From an uncultured Oscillospiraceae bacterium (GTDB lineage Bacteria; Bacillota; Clostridia; Oscillospirales; Acutalibacteraceae), in NCBI GenBank assembly GCA_900546735.1, contig URDW01000089.1, positions 1 to 8,911 on the forward strand: a DNA stretch of 8,911 nucleotides, given 5' to 3'. Under the pieces are notes generated by a model, which was not told the DNA's origin, searched no databases, and worked only from the letters and a program-made list of their open reading frames with translations. How positions within the stretch are numbered: the stretch's first letter is position 1; each line of letters begins with the position of its first letter. The translations under genes and the position numbers were made by a program. Below, piece after piece: positions 1 to 6,218 of this stretch.

Positions 1-49
1 ACGAGATCGCTCAGTGTCTCGTGGGCTCGGAGATGTGTATAAGAGACAG
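1..49 (+). other. Nextera P7/i7 adapter, not genomic
   Basis: Bases 1-7 match the end of the Illumina P7 oligo, 8-15 (CGCTCAGT) occupy the i7 index position, and 16-49 are the Nextera read-2 transposase adapter. The adapter ends in the 19-base Tn5 mosaic end AGATGTGTATAAGAGACAG at 31-49. The reverse complement of 8865-8911 equals 3-49 exactly. This is library sequence left on the contig, probably from read-through of a short insert. Genomic sequence starts at 50. Confidence 0.98.
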
Positions 50-666
50 GCGCAGTAAAAGCCACCAGCGGCATCAAAGGCGCCGGCGATTTCCTTGGCA
101 AGCTGGTCAAGGGCGCGGTCACCAAGGAATCGGCCGTAAAACCGGAATACGTCGGCAGCGGCGTGTTGATGCTGGAACCGACTTATAAATACCTGATTTT
201 GCAGGACGCGGCAGCCTGGGGCGCCGGCGGCATGGCGGTGGAAGACGGCATGTTTTTGGCCTGCGAAAGCAGCGTTTCACAAAAAGTTGTTGCGCGCAAA
301 AGCATTTCTTCCGCCCTGCTCGGCAACGAAGGGCTTTTCAACCTCTGCCTGCGCGGCAGCGGCGCCGTAGCGCTGGAAAGCAACGTGCCGGCTGAGGAAC
401 TGATCGAGGTGCAGTTGAACGGCGACGAGCTGAAGATCGACGGCCGCATGGCGATTTGCTGGTCGGCCGATCTGGATTTCACGGTCGAGCGCGTCACGCG
501 CACACTGGCCGGCTCTGCCGTCAGCGGCGAAGGCTTCGTCAACGTGTACCGCGGTACCGGGCGCGTGCTGATGTCGCCGGTCGCGCCGAGCGACAGTCTG
601 TTTGCCGCCACCAATTCCGTCGGCTCCAAAGCAGCAGATCCGTCCAGCAACACATTCGGCCAGTAA
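50..666 (+). CDS. AIM24 family protein, 5' end missing
   Basis: The frame is open from the adapter junction at 50 to a TAA at 664-666, giving 204 residues with no start visible. An in-frame stop at 40-42 lies inside the adapter, so the real N-terminus is outside the contig. Family-typical stretches are KPEYVGSGVLMLEPTYKYL, GLFNLCLRGSG, ELIEVQLNGDELKIDG and VSGEGFVNVYRGTGRVLM. These fit the AIM24 (PF01987, former DUF124) beta-rich, TRAP-like fold; I recall bacterial members as longer than this, so some tens of residues are probably absent. The biochemical role of bacterial AIM24 proteins is not settled. I see no membrane segment or signal. The ATG at 163 is internal (the leucine before it continues the family pattern) and should not be taken as the start. 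The next gene begins 58 bases downstream on the same strand, so the two may be co-transcribed. Confidence 0.85.
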
Positions 667-670
667 GTCG

Positions 671-690
671 GGTGCGCTCTGCTGCGCGCC
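671..690 (+). repeat. Small hairpin between AIM24 gene and esterase
   Basis: GGTGCGC (671-677) pairs with GCGCGCC (684-690), including one G-U pair, around the loop TCTGCT. No T-tract follows, so it does not look like an intrinsic terminator. It may be an mRNA 3'-end or processing structure inside an operon, or chance in GC-rich sequence. Confidence 0.3.
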
Positions 691-724
691 TTGTGCACGG
701 CCTTAACACAAAAGAAGGTACCTT

Positions 725-1516
725 ATGTTGTTTGAACATTTACGTCTGAAAAAAGAACTGAAGCGTCTGCCGTGCGACATTCTTCTGGTCGCCGGCCAGT
801 CCAACGCCCAGGGCTACGGCCGTGGTGACAGTGCTTTTCGCTACAAGCCGCATGCGCCGGTCTACCAGCTGACGCCGCGCGGCGGCGTTGCGCTGGCGAA
901 AGACACGCGCTACCGCGGCGGCAGTGTGGGCACTTCCTTTGCCCTCTATTTTGCCCAGGCGTATTTAGACGCCGGCCTGCTGCCGCCCGGCCGCGGCCTT
1001 TTGGTCGTCAATACAGCTGTGGGCGGCACCGGCTTCACGGACCGGCGCTGGGGCATGGACGACGACCTTTACCCACGCATGCTCCGCATGGCGCGCCGCG
1101 CTCTGGCGCTGCATCCGCAAAATAAAATTACGGCGTTTTTGTGGCACCAGGGGGAAACGGACGTGCAAAACGGCATGGACCCCGCCGCATATGCGGCGGC
1201 GCTTCGCACGCTGATCTGCAGTGCGCGAACGGCTCTGCATATCGGGCAGGTGCCGTTTGTCAGCGGCGCCATGGTGCCCGAATGGATGCAGGAAAACCCG
1301 TTTTCGTTTGAGATCGCGGCCGCCACGCGCAGCCTGATGCACAGCCTGCCGCACTGCGGTTATGTGGAAAGCGACGGGCTGGCCGGCAACACACGGCCGG
1401 ATCACATCCACTTTTCCAGAAAAAGCTGCGCCGAACTGGGCAAACGCTATTTTTCGGCGTATGCCGCCCTGCGTGCCGGGCAGGCCGCGCAGGCGGACGG
1501 GAATGTGCTTTTGTAA
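725..1516 (+). CDS. SGNH-type carbohydrate esterase (sialate O-acetylesterase-like)
   Basis: This 263-residue protein has the signatures of the SASA/CE6-like branch of SGNH hydrolases (PF03629), which remove acetyl groups from sugars. Block I is LLVAGQSNAQG (residues 20-30), with Ser26 as probable nucleophile and Asn27 in GQSN. NTAVGGTGF (96-104) fits the glycine block, and WHQGETD (140-146) is the very typical block near the oxyanion hole. RPDHIHFS (224-231) supplies the catalytic Asp/His pair, probably Asp226 and His229. There is no signal peptide or membrane segment, so it should act in the cytoplasm, for example on imported acetylated sugars; the true substrate cannot be read from the sequence. 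The ATG at 725 has a good AGAAGG site at 713-718 with 6-base spacing. It follows the AIM24 gene closely and ends just before a strong terminator. The stop codon lies in a TTTGTAAAGC motif that recurs at other gene ends here. Confidence 0.85.
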   Translation: MLFEHLRLKKELKRLPCDILLVAGQSNAQGYGRGDSAFRYKPHAPVYQLTPRGGVALAKDTRYRGGSVGTSFALYFAQAYLDAGLLPPGRGLLVVNTAVGGTGFTDRRWGMDDDLYPRMLRMARRALALHPQNKITAFLWHQGETDVQNGMDPAAYAAALRTLICSARTALHIGQVPFVSGAMVPEWMQENPFSFEIAAATRSLMHSLPHCGYVESDGLAGNTRPDHIHFSRKSCAELGKRYFSAYAALRAGQAAQADGNVLL

Positions 1517-1554
1517 AGCGAATTGCTTAACATGACAAGAAAACAACTTTACAA
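1510..1554 (+). repeat. Stop-codon hairpin with GTAAAGC core (copy 1)
   Basis: TTGTAAAG (1511-1518), containing the esterase stop codon, is inversely repeated by CTTTACAA at 1547-1554. A smaller inner pair AAGC/GCTT lies at 1516-1519 and 1525-1528. Bases 1510-1531 match 6837-6858 at 20 of 22 positions. Confidence 0.55.
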
Positions 1555-1577
1555 ATACATCCGCATATTATTAGGAA

Positions 1578-1610
1578 AGGCCGCCGGGCAAAACCCGGCG
1601 GCCTGTTTTT
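1578..1610 (+). terminator. Intrinsic terminator of the esterase gene
   Basis: A perfect 11-bp stem, AGGCCGCCGGG (1578-1588) with CCCGGCGGCCT (1594-1604), has loop CAAAA and is followed by GTTTTT (1605-1610). It sits between the convergent esterase and serA genes. On the minus strand the hairpin is followed only by TTCCTAAT, so it should work mainly for plus-strand transcripts and less well for serCA. Confidence 0.9.
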
Positions 1611-1635
1611 GTATATGTGCAGCTATGCGATTTTA

Positions 1636-2802
1636 TTATTTGATGACGCGCACTTTGATCACGCCGTCAATGGCGTTGATGCCGTCCACCACGTCGTCGC
1701 TGACAAAGTCGTCGCAGTCGATGATGGAGTAGGCGATCTCGCCGCGGTTTTTGTCCTGGAACGAGTCAATATTGTGCCCGGCCTTGGAGATCACGTCGGT
1801 GATCGTGGCGATCATGTTGGGCTTGTTTTCGTGGATCACGGTCACGCGCACAGCGCCGGCGCGCGGGGCGCTGACAGCCGGCAGGTTGACCGAGTTGCGG
1901 ATGTTGCCGTTCTCCAGGTAGTCGATCAGCTCCTCGGCGCCCATCGAAGCGCAGTTTTCCTCGCTTTCGGGGGTGGATGCGCCCAGGTGCGGAATGGCGA
2001 TGACGCCCTCCGTGCCGATCAGTTCGGCGTTCGGGAAGTCGGTCACATAGGCTGCGATCTGGCCGTTTTCCAGCGCAGCGATCACTTCGCCGGTGTTGAC
2101 CAAATCGCCGCGCGCAAAGTTCAGAATGCGCACCGACGGCTTCATTTTGGCAATGGAGGCCGCGCTGATCATCTCTTTGGTGTCGGGCGTCAGCGGCACA
2201 TGCAGGGTGATGTAGTCGCTTTTCGCCAGCAGTTCGTCCAAATCGGTCGTGACGGCCGTGTCGCGCGAAAGCTGAATGGCGGCGTTTGTGGAAAGGTACG
2301 GGTCGTAGCCGATGACGTGCATGCCCAGCGCTTCGGCGGCGTTGGCCACCAGAATGCCGATGGCGCCCAGGCCGACAACGCCCAGTGTTTTGCCGCTGAT
2401 CTCAGGGCCAGCGAAGGCGCTTTTGCCTTTTTCCACCGTTTTGCCCACGTTGTCGCCCTCGCCCTTAATGGTTTTGCACCAGTCAATGGCGTTTACGATC
2501 TTGCGCGAGCTGAGCAGCAGCGCGCAGATGACCAGCTCTTTTACGGCGTTTGCGTTCGCGCCCGGCGTGTTGAACACGCAAATGCCCTTGCGCGCGCAGT
2601 CTTTAACGGGAATGTTGTTGACACCGGCGCCGGCGCGGGCAATGGCCAAAAGCGACTCGGGCATTTCCATGTCGTGCATGGAGGCGGAGCGCACCATGAT
2701 GGCGTCGGGCGTTTCGGTGTCGCCCACGGTGTATTTGGCCGCGTCAAATTTGGAAAGACCGGCTTCGGCGATCTTATTTAATGTTTTAATATAGTACATC
2801 AT
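1636..2802 (-). CDS. serA: D-3-phosphoglycerate dehydrogenase
   Basis: SerA oxidises 3-phosphoglycerate to 3-phosphohydroxypyruvate with NAD+, the first committed step of serine synthesis. The 388-residue protein has the split substrate domain of D-2-hydroxyacid dehydrogenases. GAGVNNI (58-64) and NTPGANANAV (78-87) belong to the substrate domain, and the Rossmann motif GLGAIG (144-149) has a likely acidic NAD-ribose binder in YDPY (166-169). Catalytic candidates are Arg231 in FARGD, Glu260 after DFPNA, and His272 in PHLGAST. An ACT domain follows from about residue 318 (VRVTVIHENKPNM onward). This is the short form without the ASB domain; ACT domains here usually mediate feedback inhibition by serine, which is family knowledge and not shown here. 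The start overlaps the serC stop (ATGA, 4 bases), with an AGGAGA site just upstream on the minus strand. A second ATG directly follows (2799), so the start may shift by one codon. The gene is convergent with the esterase. Confidence 0.96.
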   Translation of the reverse strand: MMYYIKTLNKIAEAGLSKFDAAKYTVGDTETPDAIMVRSASMHDMEMPESLLAIARAGAGVNNIPVKDCARKGICVFNTPGANANAVKELVICALLLSSRKIVNAIDWCKTIKGEGDNVGKTVEKGKSAFAGPEISGKTLGVVGLGAIGILVANAAEALGMHVIGYDPYLSTNAAIQLSRDTAVTTDLDELLAKSDYITLHVPLTPDTKEMISAASIAKMKPSVRILNFARGDLVNTGEVIAALENGQIAAYVTDFPNAELIGTEGVIAIPHLGASTPESEENCASMGAEELIDYLENGNIRNSVNLPAVSAPRAGAVRVTVIHENKPNMIATITDVISKAGHNIDSFQDKNRGEIAYSIIDCDDFVSDDVVDGINAIDGVIKVRVIK

Positions 2803-3884
2803 GCGTTCTCCTCTTCAAATTTCTGCATAAAGGCAACCAGCTTTTCCACGCCTTCGATCGGCATGGCGTTGTAAATGGAGGCGCGCATGCCGCCCACGGT
2901 GCGGTGGCCTTTCAGGTTGACAAAGCCGGCTTCGGCGGCCTCTTTTACAAACTTGGCGTCCAGTTCCTTGTCGCCCGTGACGAACGGCACGTTCATCAGC
3001 GAACGGTCCTCCGGCACAACGGTGCCCTTGAACAGCTTGGAGCTGTCGAGAAAATCGTAAAGGATCTTAGCTTTACGTTCGTTTCTCTCCTTCATCTTGT
3101 CAAGGCCGCCGATCTCGTTTTGGATCCACTCCAGCACCAGCTTGCAGATGTAGATCGTCCAGCACGGCGGGGTGTTGTACAGCGAGTCTGCGTCGGCCTG
3201 CACTTTGTAGTCCATCATGACCGGCGTAATGTCGCGCGCGTGGCCCAGCATATCCTCGCGGATGATGGCCACGACCAGGCCGGCCGGCGCCACGTTTTTC
3301 TGCGCACCAAAGTACACCATGGCGAATTTCGAGATGTCGAGCGGTTCAGACAGCGCACAGGACGAGATGTCGGCGATCAGCGGAATGCCGTTCGTGTCGG
3401 GGATCTGGTGGTACACCGTGCCGTAGATCGTGTTGTTCATGCAGATGTACACATAGTCGGCGTCGGGGCGGAAGTCCGCGGCTGTTGTTTTCGGAATGTA
3501 AGTAAACGTCTTGTCGGCGGAAGAGGCGGCGGCCACAACGTCGCCGTATTTCTGCGCCTCGGCAAAGGCCTTTTTGGCCCACTGGCCGGTAATAATGTAG
3601 TCGGCCTTGCCGGAACCGTTCATAAAGTTCAGCGGAATGGCCGAAAACTGGGCGCTTGCGCCACCTTGCAGAAACAGCACCTTGTAATTGTCGGGCACTT
3701 TGTAGATTTTGCGCATCAGCGCTTCGGCGTCTTTAATGATCTGGTCAAATTCTTTGGAGCGGTGGCTCATCTCCATAACGGACTGGCCGCAGCCGTGGTA
3801 GTCGAGCATTTCTGCCGCAGCCTGCTTCAGCACAGACTCGGGCAGCGTGGACGGACCTGCGCTGAAATTGTAAACTCTTGCCAT
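2799..3884 (-). CDS. serC: Phosphoserine aminotransferase
   Basis: SerC transfers the amino group of glutamate to 3-phosphohydroxypyruvate, giving O-phosphoserine; it is a cytoplasmic PLP enzyme. The 361 residues match the usual family length of about 360. Signatures include MARVYNFSAGPSTLP at the N-terminus, HRSKEF (41-46), the phosphate-binding GGASAQF (74-80), ADISS with Asp172 facing the PLP nitrogen, GAQKN with Lys196 as the Schiff-base lysine, YNTPP (236-240) and GGMRASIYNAM (331-341). I chose ATG 3884 because AGGAGG lies at 3893-3898 with 8-base spacing and because family proteins begin at this point. A TTG seven codons upstream (3905) would place the ribosome site inside the coding sequence. 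The gene is first in a two-gene operon with serA, with overlapping stop and start. No phosphoserine phosphatase gene is present in the window. Confidence 0.96.
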   Translation of the reverse strand: MARVYNFSAGPSTLPESVLKQAAAEMLDYHGCGQSVMEMSHRSKEFDQIIKDAEALMRKIYKVPDNYKVLFLQGGASAQFSAIPLNFMNGSGKADYIITGQWAKKAFAEAQKYGDVVAAASSADKTFTYIPKTTAADFRPDADYVYICMNNTIYGTVYHQIPDTNGIPLIADISSCALSEPLDISKFAMVYFGAQKNVAPAGLVVAIIREDMLGHARDITPVMMDYKVQADADSLYNTPPCWTIYICKLVLEWIQNEIGGLDKMKERNERKAKILYDFLDSSKLFKGTVVPEDRSLMNVPFVTGDKELDAKFVKEAAEAGFVNLKGHRTVGGMRASIYNAMPIEGVEKLVAFMQKFEEENA

Positions 3885-3892
3885 AAATTCTG

Positions 3893-3898
3893 CCTCCT
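3893..3898 (-). promoter_or_regulatory. serC ribosome binding site deciding the start
   Basis: The minus strand reads AGGAGG eight bases before ATG 3884. It excludes the longer TTG start at 3905. Confidence 0.85.
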
Positions 3899-3961
3899 GC
3901 GGCAAACGCCGCCTTGTGATTTTTTCAAATCCCGAAAGATTCTACTTTATTATAGTTTGCC
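3899..3961 (-). promoter_or_regulatory. serCA leader with two competing pairings
   Basis: On the minus strand GGCAAAC (3961-3955) can pair with GTTTGCC (3907-3901). The second arm also forms part of a local hairpin GCGGC-GTTT-GCCGC (3912-3899) that abuts the Shine-Dalgarno sequence. The two foldings exclude each other. Whether this has regulatory meaning is inference; no known riboswitch or T-box motif was recognised. Confidence 0.3.
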
Positions 3962-3993
3962 TTGCGCCGGACTGTGCGGTAAGGCGTGTAAAT

Positions 3994-4021
3994 ATTATAG
4001 CATTGTTAAAATTTTTGTCAA
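3994..4021 (-). promoter_or_regulatory. serCA promoter
   Basis: Read on the minus strand, TTGACA (4021-4016) and TATAAT (3999-3994) are separated by 16 bases, both perfect consensus hexamers. Transcription would start near 3987, giving a leader of about 100 bases before serC. Confidence 0.85.
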
Positions 4022-4232
4022 TATTTTCGGTAAAATTTTCGTGTAAAAAGAAAAGAATGATAATTAAATAACGATATTGCGCAAAACTTTGAAAAAGTAC
4101 CGCCTGAAAACGGGAACTGCGGTACGCGGCTCGCCCATAAATACCAAATATGTATATCGTGCCGCTGCGGGCATGTAAATGATTGGTTTCAGCAGGAGCG
4201 ATGTCTCCGGCCAGAGTAGCGCCAGAATCAAA
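4022..4232. other. Noncoding stretch between serCA and bioY control regions
   Basis: No convincing gene is seen here. The stretch is AT-rich at 4022-4096 and then more GC-balanced, with several nested inverted arms: GCTC/GAGC (4129-4132, 4196-4199), ACCAA/TTGGT (4143-4147, 4183-4187) and TGCC/GGCA (4160-4163, 4170-4173). With the minus-strand terminator at 4092-4125 this could be a small structured RNA read leftwards, but no good promoter was found for it. Confidence 0.35.
4092..4125 (-). terminator. Terminator-like hairpin upstream of serCA
   Basis: On the minus strand GTACCGC (4125-4119) pairs with GCGGTAC (4103-4097) around a 15-base loop and is followed at once by TTTTT (4096-4092). The plus strand has no T-tract after the hairpin, so the direction is leftward. 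No gene ends there. It would terminate a short transcript begun in the bioY upstream region, or act in an extended serCA leader. Confidence 0.5.
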
Positions 4233-4265
4233 ATGTAAACTAAAATTAAATTAACCGGTTGACAA
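4233..4265 (+). promoter_or_regulatory. BirA-type biotin operator upstream of bioY
   Basis: ATGTAAACT (4233-4241), 15 bases and GGTTGACAA (4257-4265) match the known BirA operator TTGTAAACC-N15-GGTTTACAA at 7 of 9 and 8 of 9 positions, with the correct spacing. The right half overlaps the -35 hexamer of the bioY promoter, so bound BirA with biotinyl-AMP would block RNA polymerase. The motif and its role come from established work on BirA; regulation here is inferred from position and match. Confidence 0.75.
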
Positions 4266-4287
4266 TCGAGCGTCGATCCGCTACAAT
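4259..4287 (+). promoter_or_regulatory. bioY promoter
   Basis: TTGACA (4259-4264), a 17-base spacer and TACAAT (4282-4287) form a near-consensus sigma-A promoter. The expected start of transcription is about 4294, some 20 bases before the bioY start, so the leader is very short. Confidence 0.88.
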
Positions 4288-4314
4288 AGAGCCATAAAAT
4301 TTGGAGGTGGACAG

Positions 4315-4869
4315 ATGCGCTTCAAAACGTATTTCCTGACGCAAACGGCTGTGTTTGCGGCGCTGATCGCGGTTTGTGCGTGGATCAGCATTCCCGTGTC
4401 TGCCGTGTCGTTTACTTTGCAGACGTTCGCGGTCTGCCTGGCCGGCGCGCTCGGCGGCAAAAAGGCCGGCACGCTGTCGGTCGGCGTGTACATTTTGCTG
4501 GGGCTTGCCGGTGTGCCGGTATTCAGCGGTTTTCGCGGCGGCGCGGCGGTGCTGGCCGGGCCCACGGGCGGCTATATCGTCGGCTTTATTTTCACGGCGC
4601 TGATCGTGGGTGCGTTTGCCGACCGGTTCGGGCACAGGTTCTGGGTCAGTGTGCTTTCCATGGCGCTCGGCGTTGCCGTTTGCTATGCGTTCGGCACAGT
4701 CTGGTACTATATCCTCTATAATCAGGGCGGCGGCGCCGTTACCTGGGGCGGCGTGCTTTCGGTGTGTGTCGTGCCGTTTCTGCCGTTTGATGCCCTTAAA
4801 ATCGTTTTGGCGGCCGCACTCGCCAGGGCGCTTGCACCGCGCCTGAAACGGCTGGAGAAAGAAGCGTAA
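4315..4869 (+). CDS. bioY: Biotin transporter BioY, ECF S component
   Basis: BioY is the membrane substrate-binding subunit that captures biotin for an energy-coupling factor transporter. The 184-residue protein is almost entirely hydrophobic, with about six membrane segments (near 8-28, 33-46, 52-70, 84-102, 108-128 and 146-172). Family motifs are LLGLAGVPVFSG (61-72), the diagnostic AGPTGGYIVGF (81-91) and the late FLPFDALKIVLA (155-166). The ATG at 4315 has GGAGGTGG at 4303-4310. No ECF ATPase or EcfT gene is nearby, so it probably uses a shared energising module encoded elsewhere, as is common in Firmicutes. A BirA box and strong promoter stand directly upstream, which independently supports a biotin role. 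It is transcribed alone: a strong terminator begins in its last codons. Confidence 0.95.
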   Translation: MRFKTYFLTQTAVFAALIAVCAWISIPVSAVSFTLQTFAVCLAGALGGKKAGTLSVGVYILLGLAGVPVFSGFRGGAAVLAGPTGGYIVGFIFTALIVGAFADRFGHRFWVSVLSMALGVAVCYAFGTVWYYILYNQGGGAVTWGGVLSVCVVPFLPFDALKIVLAAALARALAPRLKRLEKEA

Positions 4870-4895
4870 AGCAGTTTTGCTTTACGCTTCTTTTT
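4861..4895 (+). terminator. bioY terminator overlapping its stop codon
   Basis: GAAGCGTAAAGCA (4861-4873) and TGCTTTACGCTTC (4878-4890) form a perfect 13-bp stem with loop GTTT, followed by TTTTT (4891-4895). The left arm includes the last two sense codons and the TAA stop. The core GTAAAGC/GCTTTAC is shared with other gene ends in the window. Confidence 0.95.
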
Positions 4896-4934
4896 ATAAA
4901 ATCGCTCAAATGGGTGGCATTGTTCGCGTGCATC

Positions 4935-4943
4935 TGGTATACT
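4935..4943 (+). promoter_or_regulatory. Extended -10 promoter for the PH-like/GNAT pair
   Basis: TGGTATACT gives a TGn extended -10 with TATACT at 4938-4943. The -35 area (about 4915-4920, TGGCAT) is poor, which is compatible with an extended -10 promoter. It lies between the bioY terminator and the next start codon. Confidence 0.5.
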
Positions 4944-4965
4944 GGTTTAAAAGGAGTCGTTGATT

Positions 4966-5532
4966 ATGGACACTGTGTTGACCGGCGCATACGCGTTTGC
5001 CAAAAAGTACATCAAGCCGGGCGAAACGGTGCTTTGGTGCGGCCGGCCGGCGCGCGGCAAGGTCGTCACACCGGGGCTGGTCATACAAACGCTGGTCGCG
5101 CTTGGCGCGTTTGTGTTTTGTGCGGTGTGGATGGCCATGGCCATCCGCCGGGGCGGTTCGGCCGGAATGCTCGTGTTCGGCGCGGTGTTCATCGCCATTG
5201 TGGTGCGCTTATTCTGGCAAAGCACTTTGCGCCATCTGTTTCCGGCACGCGACACTTATTATGTGATCACGGACCGTAAGCTGCTGATTCGCGAGAAAAA
5301 GCAGGAACACGTTTGGGACGGCCGCCGTGTGCCGCCGCCCGTTGTGCGCCGGCATAAAAACGGCCGCGCCACGATCATTTTGAGTTTTGACTTGCATCCA
5401 AGCTCCACCCGCGGCTGCCGCCATACGCTGGACGATCTGGCAGATGCGGACGGCGCTTTGCACGCGCTGGAACAGATGCGCCAAAACGTGCGGCAAAACC
5501 CGCAAGAGGAGGATGATTCGGTTGAATGGTAA
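4966..5532 (+). CDS. Membrane protein with bacterial PH-like domain
   Basis: This 188-residue protein has a short cytoplasmic N-terminus (with KPGETVLWCGRPARG at about 19-33), two membrane segments (about 36-58 and 64-84), and a soluble part starting with TYYVITDRKLLIRE. That order, E-x-V-L-W-x-G-x-P followed by two helices and then Y-x-(I/V)-T-(D/N)-R, is typical of bacterial PH-like membrane proteins. Their function is generally unknown and I assign none. The soluble part is basic (GRRVPPPVVRRHKNGR) and the tail acidic. ATG 4966 is chosen because AAGGAG at 4951-4956 is 9 bases away; the TTG at 4960 would be only 3 bases from it. The 3' end overlaps the following acetyltransferase start by 11 bases, implying coupled translation. 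Confidence 0.72.
   Translation: MDTVLTGAYAFAKKYIKPGETVLWCGRPARGKVVTPGLVIQTLVALGAFVFCAVWMAMAIRRGGSAGMLVFGAVFIAIVVRLFWQSTLRHLFPARDTYYVITDRKLLIREKKQEHVWDGRRVPPPVVRRHKNGRATIILSFDLHPSSTRGCRHTLDDLADADGALHALEQMRQNVRQNPQEEDDSVEW
5507..5512 (+). promoter_or_regulatory. Ribosome site favouring a TTG start for the GNAT gene
   Basis: AGGAGG at 5507-5512 directly touches the in-frame ATG at 5513 (no spacer) but is 9 bases from TTG 5522. Spacing therefore favours the TTG start, inside the end of the upstream gene. Confidence 0.65.
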
Positions 5533-6055
5533 AAAGATAGAAAATATAAAGGTACGTCCCGAGCGGACAGACGATCACGGCGCAGTGTATGACCTGGTGC
5601 GCGCGGCATTTGCCACAGCCGAGCATGCCGACGGCAATGAGCAGGACCTGGTGGCCGCGTTGCGCAAAAGCGATGCGTTCGTGCCGCAGCTTTCGCTTGT
5701 GGCGGAGGTGGACGGCGCGCTGGCCGGTTATATTCTGTTTACAAAAGCGCTTGTCGGGCAGCGTGAGGTGCTGGCCCTGGCGCCGCTGGCTGTTTTGCCT
5801 GCCTACCAGCGCAAGGGCGTTGGCAAAGCGCTGGTGCAGGCCGGGCACAGCCGTGCAAAGGCGCTCGGGTTTACCCATTCGCTGGTACTCGGCAGTGAAA
5901 CGTATTACCCGCAGTTTGGCTATGTGCCGGCAGCGGAGCTTGGCGTGCAGGTGCCGCCGGGCATGCCGCCTGAAAATTTTATGGCGCTGCGCCTGCAAAA
6001 CGACGCGCCGCCGCTTTGCGGCGCGGTGACGTACGCGCCGGAATTCGGCATGTGA
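5522..6055 (+). CDS. GNAT family N-acetyltransferase, YhbS-like
   Basis: This protein of about 177 residues has the GNAT fold, which transfers acetyl groups from acetyl-CoA to amines. IKVRPERTDDHGAVYDLVRAAF opens the domain over residues 9-30. LAPLAVLPAYQRKGVGKAL (86-104) is motif A, with the CoA pyrophosphate loop QRKGVG (96-101). LGSETYYPQFGYVPA (123-137) is characteristic of the YhbS/COG3153 group. The substrate is unknown. Start choice: TTG 5522 has AGGAGG 9 bases upstream, whereas ATG 5513 has no room for it; the two differ by three residues only. An upstream extension of the frame to 5387 is antisense-like noise over the PH-like gene. The 11-base overlap with the previous gene suggests a two-gene operon, closed by the terminator at 6067-6100. 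Confidence 0.88.
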   Translation: MNGKKIENIKVRPERTDDHGAVYDLVRAAFATAEHADGNEQDLVAALRKSDAFVPQLSLVAEVDGALAGYILFTKALVGQREVLALAPLAVLPAYQRKGVGKALVQAGHSRAKALGFTHSLVLGSETYYPQFGYVPAAELGVQVPPGMPPENFMALRLQNDAPPLCGAVTYAPEFGM

Positions 6056-6066
6056 CCAAATATTAA

Positions 6067-6100
6067 AGCCAAAGGGCAGCTGCCCTTTGGCTGTTTTTTT
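6067..6100 (+). terminator. Terminator of the PH-like/GNAT operon
   Basis: AGCCAAAGGGCAG (6067-6079) and CTGCCCTTTGGCT (6080-6092) form a perfect 26-base palindrome, followed by G and seven Ts (6094-6100). It starts 12 bases after the stop codon. Confidence 0.95.
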
Positions 6101-6197
6101 ACTGGTTTTATTACATGGACTTTTATAAAAGGTGCCGGGCGGCAGAAAGCTGCAAAGGAAATCTGCTTTACGCGAAAAGCATCGAACCTTGTCGAAA

Positions 6198-6218
6198 TGT
6201 AAAGAAAATAACTTTACA
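6198..6218 (-). repeat. Stop-codon hairpin with TTGTAAAG core (copy 3)
   Basis: TGTAAAG (6198-6204) and CTTTACA (6212-6218) pair around a 7-base AT-rich loop. Read on the minus strand, the TAA stop (6216-6214) of the broken acetyltransferase lies in the first arm, as in the esterase copy. No clear U-tract follows. Confidence 0.5.

Noticed and set aside
1609..2781. 390-codon open frame on the plus strand opposite serA
   Set aside because: It is antisense to a clear serA frame; the His/Val/Gly/Asp-rich composition is typical of the complement of GC-rich coding DNA, and no ribosome site or family motif is seen.
2904..4046. 380-codon open frame on the plus strand opposite serC
   Set aside because: It is antisense to a well-identified gene and runs through the serCA promoter; it has no recognisable domain.
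4092..4260. T-box riboswitch for serCA
   Set aside because: There is a loose likeness to GGGTGGNACCGCG near 4125-4137 on the minus strand, but no stem I features, too little length before the terminator, and a separate consensus promoter downstream.
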